The notes below the pieces were generated by a model. The model saw nothing but the letters and a program-made list of their open reading frames with translations, was not told the origin of the DNA and ran no database searches. Shown here piece after piece: positions 54,552 to 64,000 of a DNA stretch of 64,000 nt. This DNA comes from Apodospora peruviana (lineage: Eukaryota > Ascomycota > Sordariomycetes > Sordariales > Lasiosphaeriaceae), in NCBI GenBank assembly GCA_033439685.1, contig JAUEDM010000005.1, forward strand, positions 4,278,001 through 4,342,000, read 5' to 3'. The translations under genes were made by a program, and so were the position numbers. Numbering within the stretch: the stretch's first letter is position 1; the number at the start of each line of letters is the position of its first letter.

Positions 54552-55313
54552 ACAACAGCAACAGCAACAGCAGACGCAGGAAGAAGAAGAACCTGCCGGT
54601 GACAATGAAAAACTACACGTAGGCTGGGTGACGTCGACACTCACCTTCTTTGGATGGGATAGTAGTCGCCGGAGGACAGCTGCTACTCCTCCACTTGAAA
54701 CAGAGCCGATGTCGAGTCAAGGAGCGCCTGCGCCAATTGCTAGCACCACGGCGGAGAACGGATCCCAGAGCGACGAGGTAGTGCAGCAACAACAAGATGC
54801 CGACGATGAGGAAGCAGAAGAAGAAGAGATTGTAGTATACTGGTACGAATCTGTGGTGTTGTACTTCTTCGTCTGGCTGGAGCGAGGCGTGCCCGACGAT
54901 GTAACGAACCGGTATCCCTCTCTCCGCCAAGCCGCTGAGACCGAATTTCCTCCGGAACAAGTTGATCCTGACTTTGCGTGGGGTGTTCTCTGGCTTACGA
55001 CATTCTTTGCGGTCGTCAATTTCATCGCGCAGTGGTGCTTCTGGTCGGGGTTTGTGCAGTCGCAGGGGCCAAGGTATGTCCGGAATGGTTCATTATTGGC
55101 GGGTTATAAGATACTAATGTGAGGCGAGCAGATTTTGTCCTCCCGATGAGAATAAGATTGTGCTGAGGGTTCGGTTGCTGCTTACTTTGCTTCCGCTTGT
55201 TGGTAAGTTTTTGAACATCGTAGACTCATCTGGACTGATTATTGATAAATACCGTGATAGGAATCACGCCCAACTTCTTTTTCTCGGCCGTCGATTCTGC
55301 TTCTGGGAACTGA
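53155..55313 (+). CDS. Polytopic membrane protein with cysteine-rich ectodomain
   Basis: Exons 53155-55073, 55132-55202 and 55261-55313 give 680 residues. A second ATG at 53161 is equally possible. A signal peptide ends near residue 22 (SQASS). The ectodomain (residues 23-190) holds about 16 cysteines (CGSL, CFQDGCG, CAVSQPC, WCASCQDDIAC, GGCCIAD) and several N-glycosylation sites. About seven membrane helices follow. A long cytoplasmic loop (residues about 445-560) has a run of Arg from CGC repeats, then Gln from CAG repeats, and later an acidic patch. The last two helices are completed by the small exons. The layout resembles a receptor or sensor, but I do not recognise the family and assign no ligand. 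Confidence 0.75.
54505..54573 (+). repeat. Coding CGC and CAG-type trinucleotide tracts
   Basis: Codons read Arg-Arg-Ser repeats, then about eleven Arg, then Gln, within the cytoplasmic loop of the polytopic membrane protein. Confidence 0.8.
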
Positions 55314-55486
55314 GGGACAGCTAGGTTGGAATTGATAGCATAAATGATGAAAGAGATCATGCCTGGGGCGATTTTGTACGTGTTTACGAGAGTTTTTAAT
55401 ACTTGATAAGTAAACAGTATACTTCAGACGGAGTCGGTAGTGTACTTCTATCTAATCCATGATAAGATCAAGCCTCCTTTGGCTCA

Positions 55487-58426
55487 TCAACGTCCCGCAG
55501 CCTGGCTCAAGCTATTGTGTTCTCTGGTTTTATGTATAGACCTTTCCTTGGCTTGGGCCTCGCTAACAGCTCCGCTGAGCGTTTTCAACCATAAATTGGC
55601 CTCAATTTCGGAGGTAAACAGGATTAGAAATGGTTTATTGGCTGTTCGATACTGGAGTGGTTTTATTTCCAACGCACAGACATGAAGCCCTGAAGAATTG
55701 TTAGGAAATCTGAGATAACTCGTCTGGAGGCGGTAGTGCGAAATACCTTCATTCCGGATCTTCTTAATGCTAAGTGAATCTATATTTCGGGTGTATTGAA
55801 TGACACTTGGCTGGAGGTTTCGGACCCCGGGCTCCGATCTCTGCACGTGAGCAAAACTGGCTCGTAGAGCAGCAGCTGATAGTAAGTTTTCACGGACAGC
55901 GAGTATTGCTTCCCGGAACAAGTAGACGTAACACTACAATTGTTAGTCTAGTTCTAAATAGCAGACGATGGGGACAGTGGGTAAGAAGTGCTGGAGCAAT
56001 TATACATTTACTTGTTTGGGCTGGCCTTTCTTCGGAACGTCAAGCTTATCAAAAAGGAGGAGTTTGCCGAAATGATATTCGGGATCATTGGCCCGCCAGT
56101 CCTGTAGCCGATCTCGCAGATCCTGTAGAGCAGCACCAAGCTCATGTGTCTCAATAGCGATGCTGACCGTTGAAAGTGCAGATCGGACTATCTGTTGCGG
56201 CACAAGAAAACCACGCGCCCAGCCCGGTATCCTTTCAGTCGATGTCGCCAGTTCCTGAATTCATTAGTGCTTGCTCGACTCCCTGTATCTATACCCTCAC
56301 TCACCTGCACAAAAGCCTGATACTCTCTTAACCTCTCAAACGGCAAGGGCCGCATCCTAAGGCAATTGGAAACGACGCTGAACGCGTTTCGGTCAGACGC
56401 CAACCCAGGGTCGTCCATGCGGCTTGTGAGGAGTTCCTTGGCCCTGTAGTTTTTGGAGACGAAGGCGGCGTAATGCTGGACCGCTGGTTCCCAACGCGTG
56501 AATAGGTAGGCCAAGCCATCAGGGAACAATCGGAGAGCAATCCTTTCCAAGTCTATGAGGAACTGGATCTGGTGGTGCACAATTTGTTGCAACGATCCGA
56601 ATATGATTTGGGCTTCCCCCGGGGGGAAAAGGGTATTGGCGCTCAATTGGTCTCTCATCTCCAGGAGCTGGCGAAGGCGGAAGAGATACCTGCGTTCTTT
56701 CTTGACGAAGGCCCAAACATCCTCCCCGGCGCTCGAAGTGTACGGGTTCTCACGTCGCAGGATGACACTGAAATCTTCATGCTGGACTGTATCTTTCCCC
56801 GCAAGACGACCTAGAATCAGATTTATAGTATCAAGAACCTTGGTTTACAACGTGTTAGCTGGCATACAGTGGTTATTGACGATAAGGACTGGGCTTCTAT
56901 CAAGAAAAGGAGGATTGAAGCGCAGCTCACCTTCAGGAACCCGAAGTTATCTCCTAGTAATTCAGTAACTGTGAAAAGACGTGACTCTGGTATGTCCAAG
57001 TGATTGACGCAATACTCAGAAAACTTCTCCACCGCCAGCTCTGCAATGAAAGTCAGGGGCATACCACCCAGAGCCTCCCACTCTGGGCCACTCCAGAAGC
57101 TATCACCCGAGCTCAACGATGTATCAAGCAAAGTCAATTCAAGCAAAGTCAACAACGGCAACCCTTGACGGAAGACACGCTGGAGGTCGGCGAAAGGGTC
57201 GGGTTGACCTCCGAAAACGGGGTCAGAAATCGACACATCGGGCCAGTCCTTGAAATGTGTTCCAAACTCGGGGATTTGCTGCAGCTGCGCTTTAATCTCC
57301 AGACAGTCGTGAAAAATGGATCTGCTTTCATCAGGAACTTGCTGCTGTGAAAGCGGCTCCATTGCTGAGGACGACTCTCCGTTCTCCAGCTCCACGACGG
57401 TGCCAAACCCAATCTCATCGCCAAAGCTGTAGTGCTGCGTATTCGCGATCTCATCTGCATACAGAGGCAGTGCAATTACCGATATGATAGACACGTCGGC
57501 GAGACTGAGACCAGAAAAGACAGACCATCCGTTGGAGCGCGCAACCGAGCTTCTGAACGAAAAGTCCATTGAGTGGCGGCCTTGTTGGCGGCCGTGCACG
57601 CGGCGATAGACGCGAGATTCCTCAAGATCGCCCTCAAAAGCCGCTATAAATGGGGCTGCCGGTGTAGTCTTTTTGCTCAGCGACAACCTGGACATGCCTG
57701 CCATAGCTGACTCCTCCACTGCGCTGGGATCTTCTTGTCGTTCCTGCTGTTGATGACCACTTCTCTCCAGGGCAGGTACGTTTATGCTGGTAACGATAGT
57801 TTGCGCATCGAAGGCGTCGTCTCTGTTCATGAGGCGTTGCGACAGAGATGGGTCGCTCGCGATGATTGCCTCGACTTTGGTGGTAAGTTGCCGAAGCTGG
57901 TCTGCGGCACGAACGTCGGAGTCACTGAAACCGACATGTCAGAGATGCCATACTTTGTGCTGAACTGGTCAGAAGTAGGACGTTACCTTTGCAGAATACC
58001 CAACATCAACGACATGGAGCTTCTAAACCCTTGCAACCTCACCAAGAGCGACTGGAACATGCTCTCCTTCCGTACCCATTGCAAGCGAGCTAGGCGGGAG
58101 AAGCGCGGGCTGGACGGATCGAAGGACGGCAGGGACGCGACAGCGACGTCCAGCTTGGAAAATATAAGCACACCATCCGTGAGGATCGCCACGACGTGGT
58201 CGACCTGGACCAGACCGGCGTGCGCGGCGGGGATGGACGCGAGGTTCCTGGTTAGGGCCTGGATAGCGGAGAGGAGTATCTTGGCGCTCTGGACTTCGGC
58301 GTGCACTTGCGCGATAATCGGCGGGGTTTCACGTACTGCGGCGACGAAGGGGCCGAGTATCTTGCCCACCTCTCCTGCGGCGGTGAGGAGTCCTGCGATG
58401 GAGGCGAGGGCGCTGAGCGGATCCAT
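55487..58426 (-). CDS. Cdc24-type RhoGEF with N-terminal STAND/HeLo-like domain
   Basis: Five exons, 58426-57987, 57924-56931, 56838-56305, 56254-56012 and 55933-55487, all GT..AG, give 885 residues. Residues 1 to about 150 (MDPLSALASIAGLLTAAGEV, then PPIIAQVHAEVQSAKILLSAI) match the fungal STAND N-terminal (Helo-like) type usually found at the front of NLR-like proteins. A Ser/Gln-rich linker follows. Residues about 385-495 resemble the CDC24 calponin-homology domain (LQRVFRQGLPLLTLL, then TELLGDNFGFLK over the splice). A DH domain follows (about 515-700: FVKKERRYLFRLRQLLEM, SLQQIVHHQIQFLIDLE, NCLRMRPLPFERLREY), then a PH domain (about 735-870: YVYLFREAILAV, FTSEIEANLWLKTL). DH-PH modules load GTP onto Rho GTPases such as Cdc42. 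No PB1 domain is seen at the end, unlike yeast Cdc24. It is probably not the housekeeping Cdc24 but an accessory paralogue. Confidence 0.8.
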
Positions 58427-59928
58427 CGCCGGGGAGATATTAGATGCGGTGGTGTTCGGGTGAAGATGCTGCGGAGTTCAGCTCAGTGTCCGACGTGCAC
58501 CAGGTTGGCCCCTTTGAGGAGGCGCCGATAAGGCAGACTGTCGGGCATTCTTGGGGCAGGAGGCGGTGGCTGAAACAAAGAGTCTTGATTCGCACGCACA
58601 CCAAACCAGCTCGATATCTGACATTAATGGGGTGCCCGGGACTTTTCAACCGTTGGGAAATCCAAGCCATTTGGTCAGTTGAAGTTCGCGATGTCAGATT
58701 AACGGTTAATGTGCCGTTTGTATGGCGTGTGCGCGGCCGTCATTGACCATTGTCGTTGTGGTGGGTTGAACTGGACTTGTGCGTGAGTGTGTATGCAGTA
58801 GTACGGTCGCGCGGCCGTCGTCGTCGTCAATTACAATAGTCGAAATTTCTAGAAAGATAGAGGTAGCCAAGATATTCAATCCCCGTAAAAGCAAGTGGAT
58901 AAGCGGTAGGTGGATGAACGGGTTGATGGATGGATGGCTGGTAGATTGGTGGGTTGATCTTGATGATGTTGCAGCTGGGAAGAGTTTGACGACTATGGTT
59001 GGAAGTGACGAAGTCCTTTTATGGGCGGCAGGGTTGCCAATATGCCTGCTAGTGGAAGGCAGGAATGACCCTGGGCTCCTTCCAGTTGTGAATAGTATCA
59101 ACATGCCAAGCCATGGAACCATGAACCTTAGGTAATCTCAAGGAGCCAATCAATGGCCTGCATCCCATTGTTTCTTGCGAGGAATCCTAACAGTTAGATA
59201 GGGTCAGTGAACAAATCCCAATAAGGTAATTAAACGAGACCCCCTTTCGCCGTCAACAAAGCTATTACGAATCTGACGCGTGTCAACAGCCTGTCGTTCC
59301 CTTTTGTAAGGCCCGAGAAAGCTGCCATGTAATGTACCTACCTACCTACGTTAGTTAACAACTCTTTCTCTCAATCACTTGCAGCCGCTGAAGTAATGTC
59401 GCCTCTGTAGGACGCTACGATTGTGGATGATGTCTATTGACTTGTCTGGCCTAATTACTACTGGCAAATAAGATGATCCAGCTTTAAACAAAACCTAAGC
59501 ACATTCGCGACAATATACATAGTCTACAGCATTATTAAGACTCAATCAAGAGCAGCCAGTCTAATGATTGGCTAGGTAAGATCCCATTGACCAAGATAAT
59601 ATACTACGACAGCAGTACCCTAAGGAGCGCCGGGATAAATGCAGATACATTGCACGATCAACCGACAATTTAACCACAGATGGACCTTGGTTACTATCTC
59701 GGCAATGATTGCCAAAAGAAAACTGAGAAATCACGCATCAGCTTTGTGGCGAACACGTTGCCCAATATATTCAACTTTGCCAGTCTTCCTGATGCGGGCA
59801 ATAATCCCAGCAGACAACTTGCGAGTCTCATTTGGTCAGCGCATTCTACTCCAACATCAACTTCATCCAAGTTCGAACTCAACAGCAAAAAAAAAAACAA
59901 AAAAAAAAAAAACAAAAAAAAAAAAAAA
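58427..59928. other. Gene-free interval ending in a poly-A leader
   Basis: About 1.5 kb between divergent genes. It holds both promoters, TACC repeats near 59336-59350, and a 43-bp A-rich tract at its right end (59887-59929). No gene seen. Confidence 0.5.
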
Positions 59929-59929
59929 A
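59887..59929 (+). repeat. A-rich tract touching the start codon
   Basis: Almost pure A, broken by two single C bases, running directly into the ATG at 59929-59931. If upstream in-frame starts were used it would encode poly-lysine, which is unlikely for a secreted protein. Confidence 0.85.
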
Positions 59930-60638
59930 TGGTCGCTTCAGAATTCACAGCATCACTCCTTCAAGTTCTATTCGTTTCATCCCTCGTCTCCGCACTCCCA
60001 CAGCCAAACCCAAACCCATATCCCTCGCCACCAATAACCCGGGAAGACACCACAACAGCTTCCGATATTCCACCGTTGGCATTAGTAGACCAACCCGACG
60101 CAAGCTGCCTGTCCAAGTCGCTTCTCTTAACAAACCTAACTATCTACGCCGCCCAAGTCTTCAAGGGAAGCCCCTTCCAGGCTGAAAACAGCTCCGTCTC
60201 GTTCCAGCTCTTCAACGCGGCGACCAACACCGACGCGCAGTGCTCGGCCTATAGCATAGCGCTGACACCCAACGCCGTCGGCAGCGATCCGTACCAGTGG
60301 TACAACTGCTTCATGGAGTCGCGGGACCCCAGAATGACGGCCAGGTTCCAGTACGACGCCACGCTGAATCACTTGACTGTTAATGAGAGGTGGGTGTGTG
60401 ATGATATGGCAAGAAACCGTTCGTAAGTGTTTCAATCTCAAGGAAAATGATGAATGGAGGGTTGGAGTCCGGTGGAAGTGCCGCTGCTAATATGGTTTAC
60501 AGGGTGCAGTTCACTGCTTACAATTTCGAGTGGCTGGACGTCAACTGCACCGACAGTGCTGCGTCTCAGCGGACGTGTGTCCAGCCGGAGGGCAACGAGA
60601 TCTACTTTCCGGTTGAAGTCACGGCGAAGGATCTGTAG
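59929..60638 (+). CDS. Small secreted protein, AA1-like type
   Basis: Exons 59929-60422 and 60503-60638, with an 80-bp intron, give 209 residues. The ATG at 59929 opens a signal peptide (ASLLQVLFVSSLVSALP). A Pro-rich pro-region (NPNPYPSPP) follows. The mature part has a cysteine pattern C..C..C..C..C..C spread over 130 residues and strand-like blocks (SVSFQLFN, MTARFQYD, LTVNERWVC). This resembles the loose group of fungal secreted proteins related to the Alt a 1 (AA1-like) fold, but the match is weak. Extracellular, function unknown. The frame extends upstream through the poly-A tract, but that start is rejected. Confidence 0.65.
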
Positions 60639-61393
60639 GAATAGTTCTGATGGCACAACGAAATGGAGAATCAACACAGCACCATCCTCAGAAGAGACGC
60701 GAGACGCTAAGTGTAGTGTCGTGGTAATCAAACATCACTGCTCTGTACGATCAGGCCCTACCTAGTCGCTGCCACAATATAACTTCGTCAATTCCCATTC
60801 CCTCGTCGTCAATACTTTCTTCATTCAATATCGTCAACGGCATCAACCGTCGCCCTCGCTATTTGAAAAGATCCATCCATCAACGATTCATCACCACCTA
60901 GGACATCTACTGCGGTCATACACCGACTATGATAACTATCTCTTTCAAGTTAGATTTCAGATGCCACTACAATATGTCGTTGGGGAGGATCTAGGTGGCT
61001 TGTCGGTCTGACCGGCTATGACGGATATTGCTTTTCTTGGCCTTGTGGTGAGATAGCAGCAGCCCAGGCGACATCGAGGGTAAAGTGGCAGAATACCAAG
61101 GCTGGAAGTAATCAACTACCTAAGGTAGGTTAGGTACGCCGTGGTACGGTAATATACAACACATTAATACGGGCTATGGTCTTGGTACCAAATTCAAGGG
61201 TACACGCGGCCAGAAACGTTGGGCCTTGGCATTGAAACGATCCTACCCTACATCATGTACTCGTAACGGGCAACGAAATCCTTCCAATTTCATAAGTAAC
61301 AACGACTCATGGACCCCAACCGCAGTCTTTCTGCTTTTCCCTTTTCATATCTGCTTTCGAGCATCCATCACTCCAAATTCAGCACTGGTCACG
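60639..61393. other. Intergenic region
   Basis: Nothing seen except a palindromic CCTAAGGTAGG element near 61124-61134. The downstream frame is open back to 61226, but the signal peptide starts at 61394. Confidence 0.5.
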
Positions 61394-62527
61394 ATGCATT
61401 CAACAAAAAGCGCCACAATACCCTTACTATTACTAGTGCTCTCCGCACTTACAAGGTGCACCATCGCGCAGACCTTACTAATATGGACACCGTCAAACGC
61501 GTCCCCGCCTTACATCCAAGAACCACCCAGCACCGAAGAATGGGAAACCGCGTTCGTGTCGCCCAACGCGACGGGCCGTTTTCCTGTTCCGGGGTACAAC
61601 ATGACGGACACCTTCCCCGGTTCACCATCCGATGATTGGACATATACCATCCAAGTCCGGGACGATATTCTCTTGCCAGACAAAACCGGATACTTCACAG
61701 GGACGTGGATCCGACTTGACGCACCAAAGAATCTGATTGTGCAAAGCCCGTTCAATGAGTCTCTCACGCAAGTTGTACGGCAGGATGACTCGTGGGGGGT
61801 ATGTCTGAACGTGTATGTTGGTCCGGAGATGACTACTTCCGATCCGGCGGCTCCGGGCGACGGTTGCGAAATTTTGTCAGAGGAGTGTATCACGGATTTG
61901 GAAAACTTTTTGAAGACAAAGTGGCAGAACAGGAGCCCAGATGGTATCAGGGCGGATGAGTGTCCGGTTGTGAGTCCCAAACAACTGCCGGAGAGTTGTC
62001 AGAAGTTTATTGGGACGGGGGCAATTGGGACTAATCATGGTGAGCTGGCTGCACCATGAGCAAATACCTGGAGTGAATCCTAACTGCTGACGTACGTTCA
62101 AATACTCAGGTCTTCGCGAGGAGGTACAGCCGCCGCCTGAGTACCAAACAAACTTCCGGCCATCAAACGGGACCTACGATCTCTGGAAGTTTGGGTCGGA
62201 GGCGGATAAGCATCTACCGGGAAACACGACCGCGTATGAGCAGGCGCTGCGACAGGTCTACATCGTCGGCCACATCTGGGGCCGCAGAGATGGAGAGGTG
62301 GCGTCCGCGTCGGTGTCTTGTCTTCGGGCGGTTGATGAGGTAGCGGTAAAGGAGGGCGGGAGTGGGGCGGAAATTCGGATGAGAATGCCGACGGCAGTAG
62401 TCAGGATGGCGGCCGACAGGGCGAAGGAAGCGTGAGTGAAAACACTAATGAGAATTTTGGTGTGGCTGTGTCTGCTGGGCCATTACTTTTGGCGTCTGTC
62501 GCCGCTGGACTCATACTGTGGTTATAA
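61394..62527 (+). CDS. Secreted, probably GPI-anchored protein with a broken tail
   Basis: Exon 1 is 61394-62039 and exon 2 starts at 62110 after a 70-bp intron. The ATG at 61394 opens a signal peptide of about 24 residues ending CTIAQ. The mature part has several N-glycosylation sites and paired cysteines (WGVCLNVYVG, GDGCEILSEECI, DECPV, SCQKF). In the frame set by the intron the protein stops at 62435 after 323 residues. A second frame, entered near 62360-62390, gives a Gly/Ser/Asn-rich linker and then a classic GPI signal (AGPLLLASVAAGLILWL) ending at 62527. A one-base deletion near 62365-62384 or a 44-bp intron (62339-62382) would explain this. The intron lacks a branch site and is very short. 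Function of the family unknown. Confidence 0.65.
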
Positions 62528-62599
62528 GGGATATGCAAGTCGGTGTTATCAACATGACCGTTTACCGAGACTAGAGTTCCAATTGAGTATAAACGTCGA

Positions 62600-62933
62600 A
62601 GCTCAGAATCGTTTCCTGAATTTGACAGCGGCAGTTTGTGGTTGTTCCTTTTTCATTTTATTTTACCTAAGATTATCGACAGCCTTCCCAGCAGGCGTGA
62701 TTTCCACGGCGATAGTGCCGATTGGGTACCTCGCCACCACCACTCCTTATTCTCTTGGCATCACGAGCAACTCCGAGAAGTTGCCTACAACTGTGGTTTT
62801 CTTGGGGTTTCTGGCTGTGCTCTATTCGGTTGCGAGGGTATATTTGGTTGTAGAGCCGTTTATTGGGTTACGTTCGGTTCCGGCGAGCTATTATGAGGAT
62901 GTGGAGTGGTCGAACTATCTTCCGCGTGTTTAA
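62600..62933 (+). pseudogene. C-terminal relic of a polytopic membrane protein
   Basis: The open frame ending at 62933 has three hydrophobic segments and finishes with LYSVARVYLVVEPFIGLRSVPASYYEDVEWSNYLPRV-like residues, a terminal pattern shared by many fungal multi-pass proteins of unknown function. The part before 62600 overlaps the tail of the preceding gene in another frame and is not protein-like. The N-terminal helices of the family are absent, so this looks like a truncated leftover. A short expressed protein is not excluded. Confidence 0.45.
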
Positions 62934-63034
62934 TAGAGTTGCTGTGAGAGTGATGAGAAGCAGGATGGGAGGTTGGATGATGGGAACAGATTTTCCAAGA
63001 AATGAGGAAAGACATGAGACTTTCATCACAGTGT

Positions 63035-64000
63035 CTAAATGATCTCAAACACCTCAGTCGCTAAGCCCATCTTCAACGCCTCACCGTCCATAATCCCGGC
63101 CACGAAGCACACACCCACAATGATCCATCCCTCGGCCTTGCGCCGCATGAGCAAAGGAATTGGTAGCCCCAGTAAAACAACAACAACATCACCCTTCTCT
63201 GGGGCTCCACCGTTCCCTAGATAGCCATTGGCGGTTCTAAAAATGAGAGAGTACGGGCTGGACGTGAGCAGTTCAAAGGTAACTTTATTCTCCATGCTGC
63301 TGCTGTTTTCGTCCACCTGCAAGTACGCCTCGTGAACAGCATTCTTATTAATCTCAAAGAACGGAAGCGCGAGACTGTTTCCCCGGCTCGCGGGTTCCGA
63401 CTCTCCCTCACCATACTTGACGTCGCATGTCAGCACTAGATTCAGTGCATGGTTGGCAGCGTCGATGTTTCCGTATACGCCTGGATCGAAATCCTCTCCA
63501 GTAGTGGTGTCGATGAACCATTTCGCTAGAGACTTGAGCCAGCGTTGAAACCGACTTAGCAGCTCCGTGTTGTAAAAACCTGTTTCTCCCTTAGCGAACC
63601 GAGGCTCGTGGGTGTCGATGACGATATCGATCTGGATGCCTTCCAACCTGAGAACGGTTTTTGCGTCGTCCAGGAACAGAGGTACAATGTCATCGTGCCG
63701 GGTCCCTCCGGCGCTGTATCTCTTGCAGCCTGGAACCAGTCTGGGATCTTTGTACGCAGAGGCTGGAAATGACGGAACCCAGCTCGGTAGTTTGTGGACA
63801 CAGTGGTCGACCATCGTGGGTATGGTGGTGGCGGTGGTACAATAGAGCAAGATTGTGAAGTCCGATCTCGTCTCCAAAATGTAGATCACCAGCTGATGGA
63901 GGAGCGAAGCAAAATTCGAATCAACATTCATGACTGGCGGCGGCCTCAATGTCGTTGTTCCAGGTTGGTGGTGCTCTCCCGTCAAATCCTGGTAGACTGG
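63035..64000 (-). CDS. HET-domain family protein, 3' part only
   Basis: The frame is open to the right edge of the window, so the N-terminus with the HET domain lies outside. The visible 321 residues have the layout of the C-terminal half of HET proteins: VYQDLT at the edge, an LPSWVPSFP block (usually LPSWVPDW), a long variable part, and the closing GDVVVVLLGLPIPLLMRRK followed by GVCFVAGIMDGEALK. This last element is shared with both other HET loci in the window. No frame break is seen in this part. A role in vegetative incompatibility or related cell-death signalling is inferred from the family. Confidence 0.75.
   Translation of the reverse strand, partial: PVYQDLTGEHHQPGTTTLRPPPVMNVDSNFASLLHQLVIYILETRSDFTILLYCTTATTIPTMVDHCVHKLPSWVPSFPASAYKDPRLVPGCKRYSAGGTRHDDIVPLFLDDAKTVLRLEGIQIDIVIDTHEPRFAKGETGFYNTELLSRFQRWLKSLAKWFIDTTTGEDFDPGVYGNIDAANHALNLVLTCDVKYGEGESEPASRGNSLALPFFEINKNAVHEAYLQVDENSSSMENKVTFELLTSSPYSLIFRTANGYLGNGGAPEKGDVVVVLLGLPIPLLMRRKAEGWIIVGVCFVAGIMDGEALKMGLATEVFEII

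Noticed and set aside
59680..59928. N-terminal extension of the small secreted protein through the A tract
   Set aside because: It would put poly-lysine in front of a clear signal peptide. The ATG at 59929 is the sensible start.
1..64000. CRISPR arrays, operons, ribosome-binding sites, bacterial terminators
   Set aside because: The intron-rich, fungal-type gene structure makes these irrelevant, and no spaced repeat array is present.

Overview
The window is nuclear DNA of a filamentous ascomycete fungus (Pezizomycotina). The evidence is short spliceosomal introns (about 50-80 bp, GT..AG) in most genes, no operons, and a gene set typical of that group: HET-domain genes, a CFEM protein, a fungal C2H2/OrsD-type regulator, a berberine-bridge oxidase, a CVNH protein, a Prp24/SART3 splicing factor and DUF6594/DUF4360 proteins. 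I cannot name the genus. All assignments were made by reading translations by eye; no database search was run. Exon borders were chosen because they join frames, fit family motifs and use GT..AG.

Layout. 1-9.9 kb: 3' end of a polytopic membrane protein, a secreted FAD oxidase convergent with a small cysteine-rich secreted protein, a 2.9-kb gene-free stretch, a secreted NTF2-like protein and a TMEM86/YhhN membrane protein. 10.5-18.7 kb: the housekeeping Prp24-like gene, a 3.2-kb gene-free stretch and a six-exon amidase. 19.5-25.4 kb: a shortened DUF6594 gene ending in a poly-threonine tract, a medium-chain reductase divergent from an OrsD-like regulator, and a secreted DUF4360 protein. 27-34.3 kb: an accessory patch with an intact HET gene, a frameshifted aminoglycoside-phosphotransferase-like gene, a decayed LDAKF-type repeat tract and a broken HET gene. 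34.8-43.6 kb: a long coiled-coil protein, an iron-dependent alcohol dehydrogenase, a secreted GH93/sialidase-like hydrolase and a zinc alcohol dehydrogenase. 44.9-53 kb: a secreted CVNH protein, a single-pass cysteine-rich membrane protein, a tRNA-derived SINE-like element, a GT2 glycosyltransferase pseudogene and a CFEM protein. 53-64 kb: a polytopic membrane protein with a cysteine-rich ectodomain, a Cdc24-type RhoGEF carrying an N-terminal domain like those of fungal STAND/NLR proteins, two secreted or GPI-type proteins, a membrane-protein relic and the 3' part of a third HET gene.

How it fits together. Few genes share a pathway. The main theme is cell-surface, secreted and allorecognition-type functions, with several decayed copies (HET, GT2, membrane relic, possibly the phosphotransferase, DUF6594 and the GPI tail), interrupted by conserved genes (Prp24, amidase, dehydrogenases). 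The most unusual gene is the STAND-type N-terminal domain fused to a CH-DH-PH Rho exchange factor at 55.5-58.4 kb. The SINE-like element and the two frameshifts beside short G runs also deserve checking.
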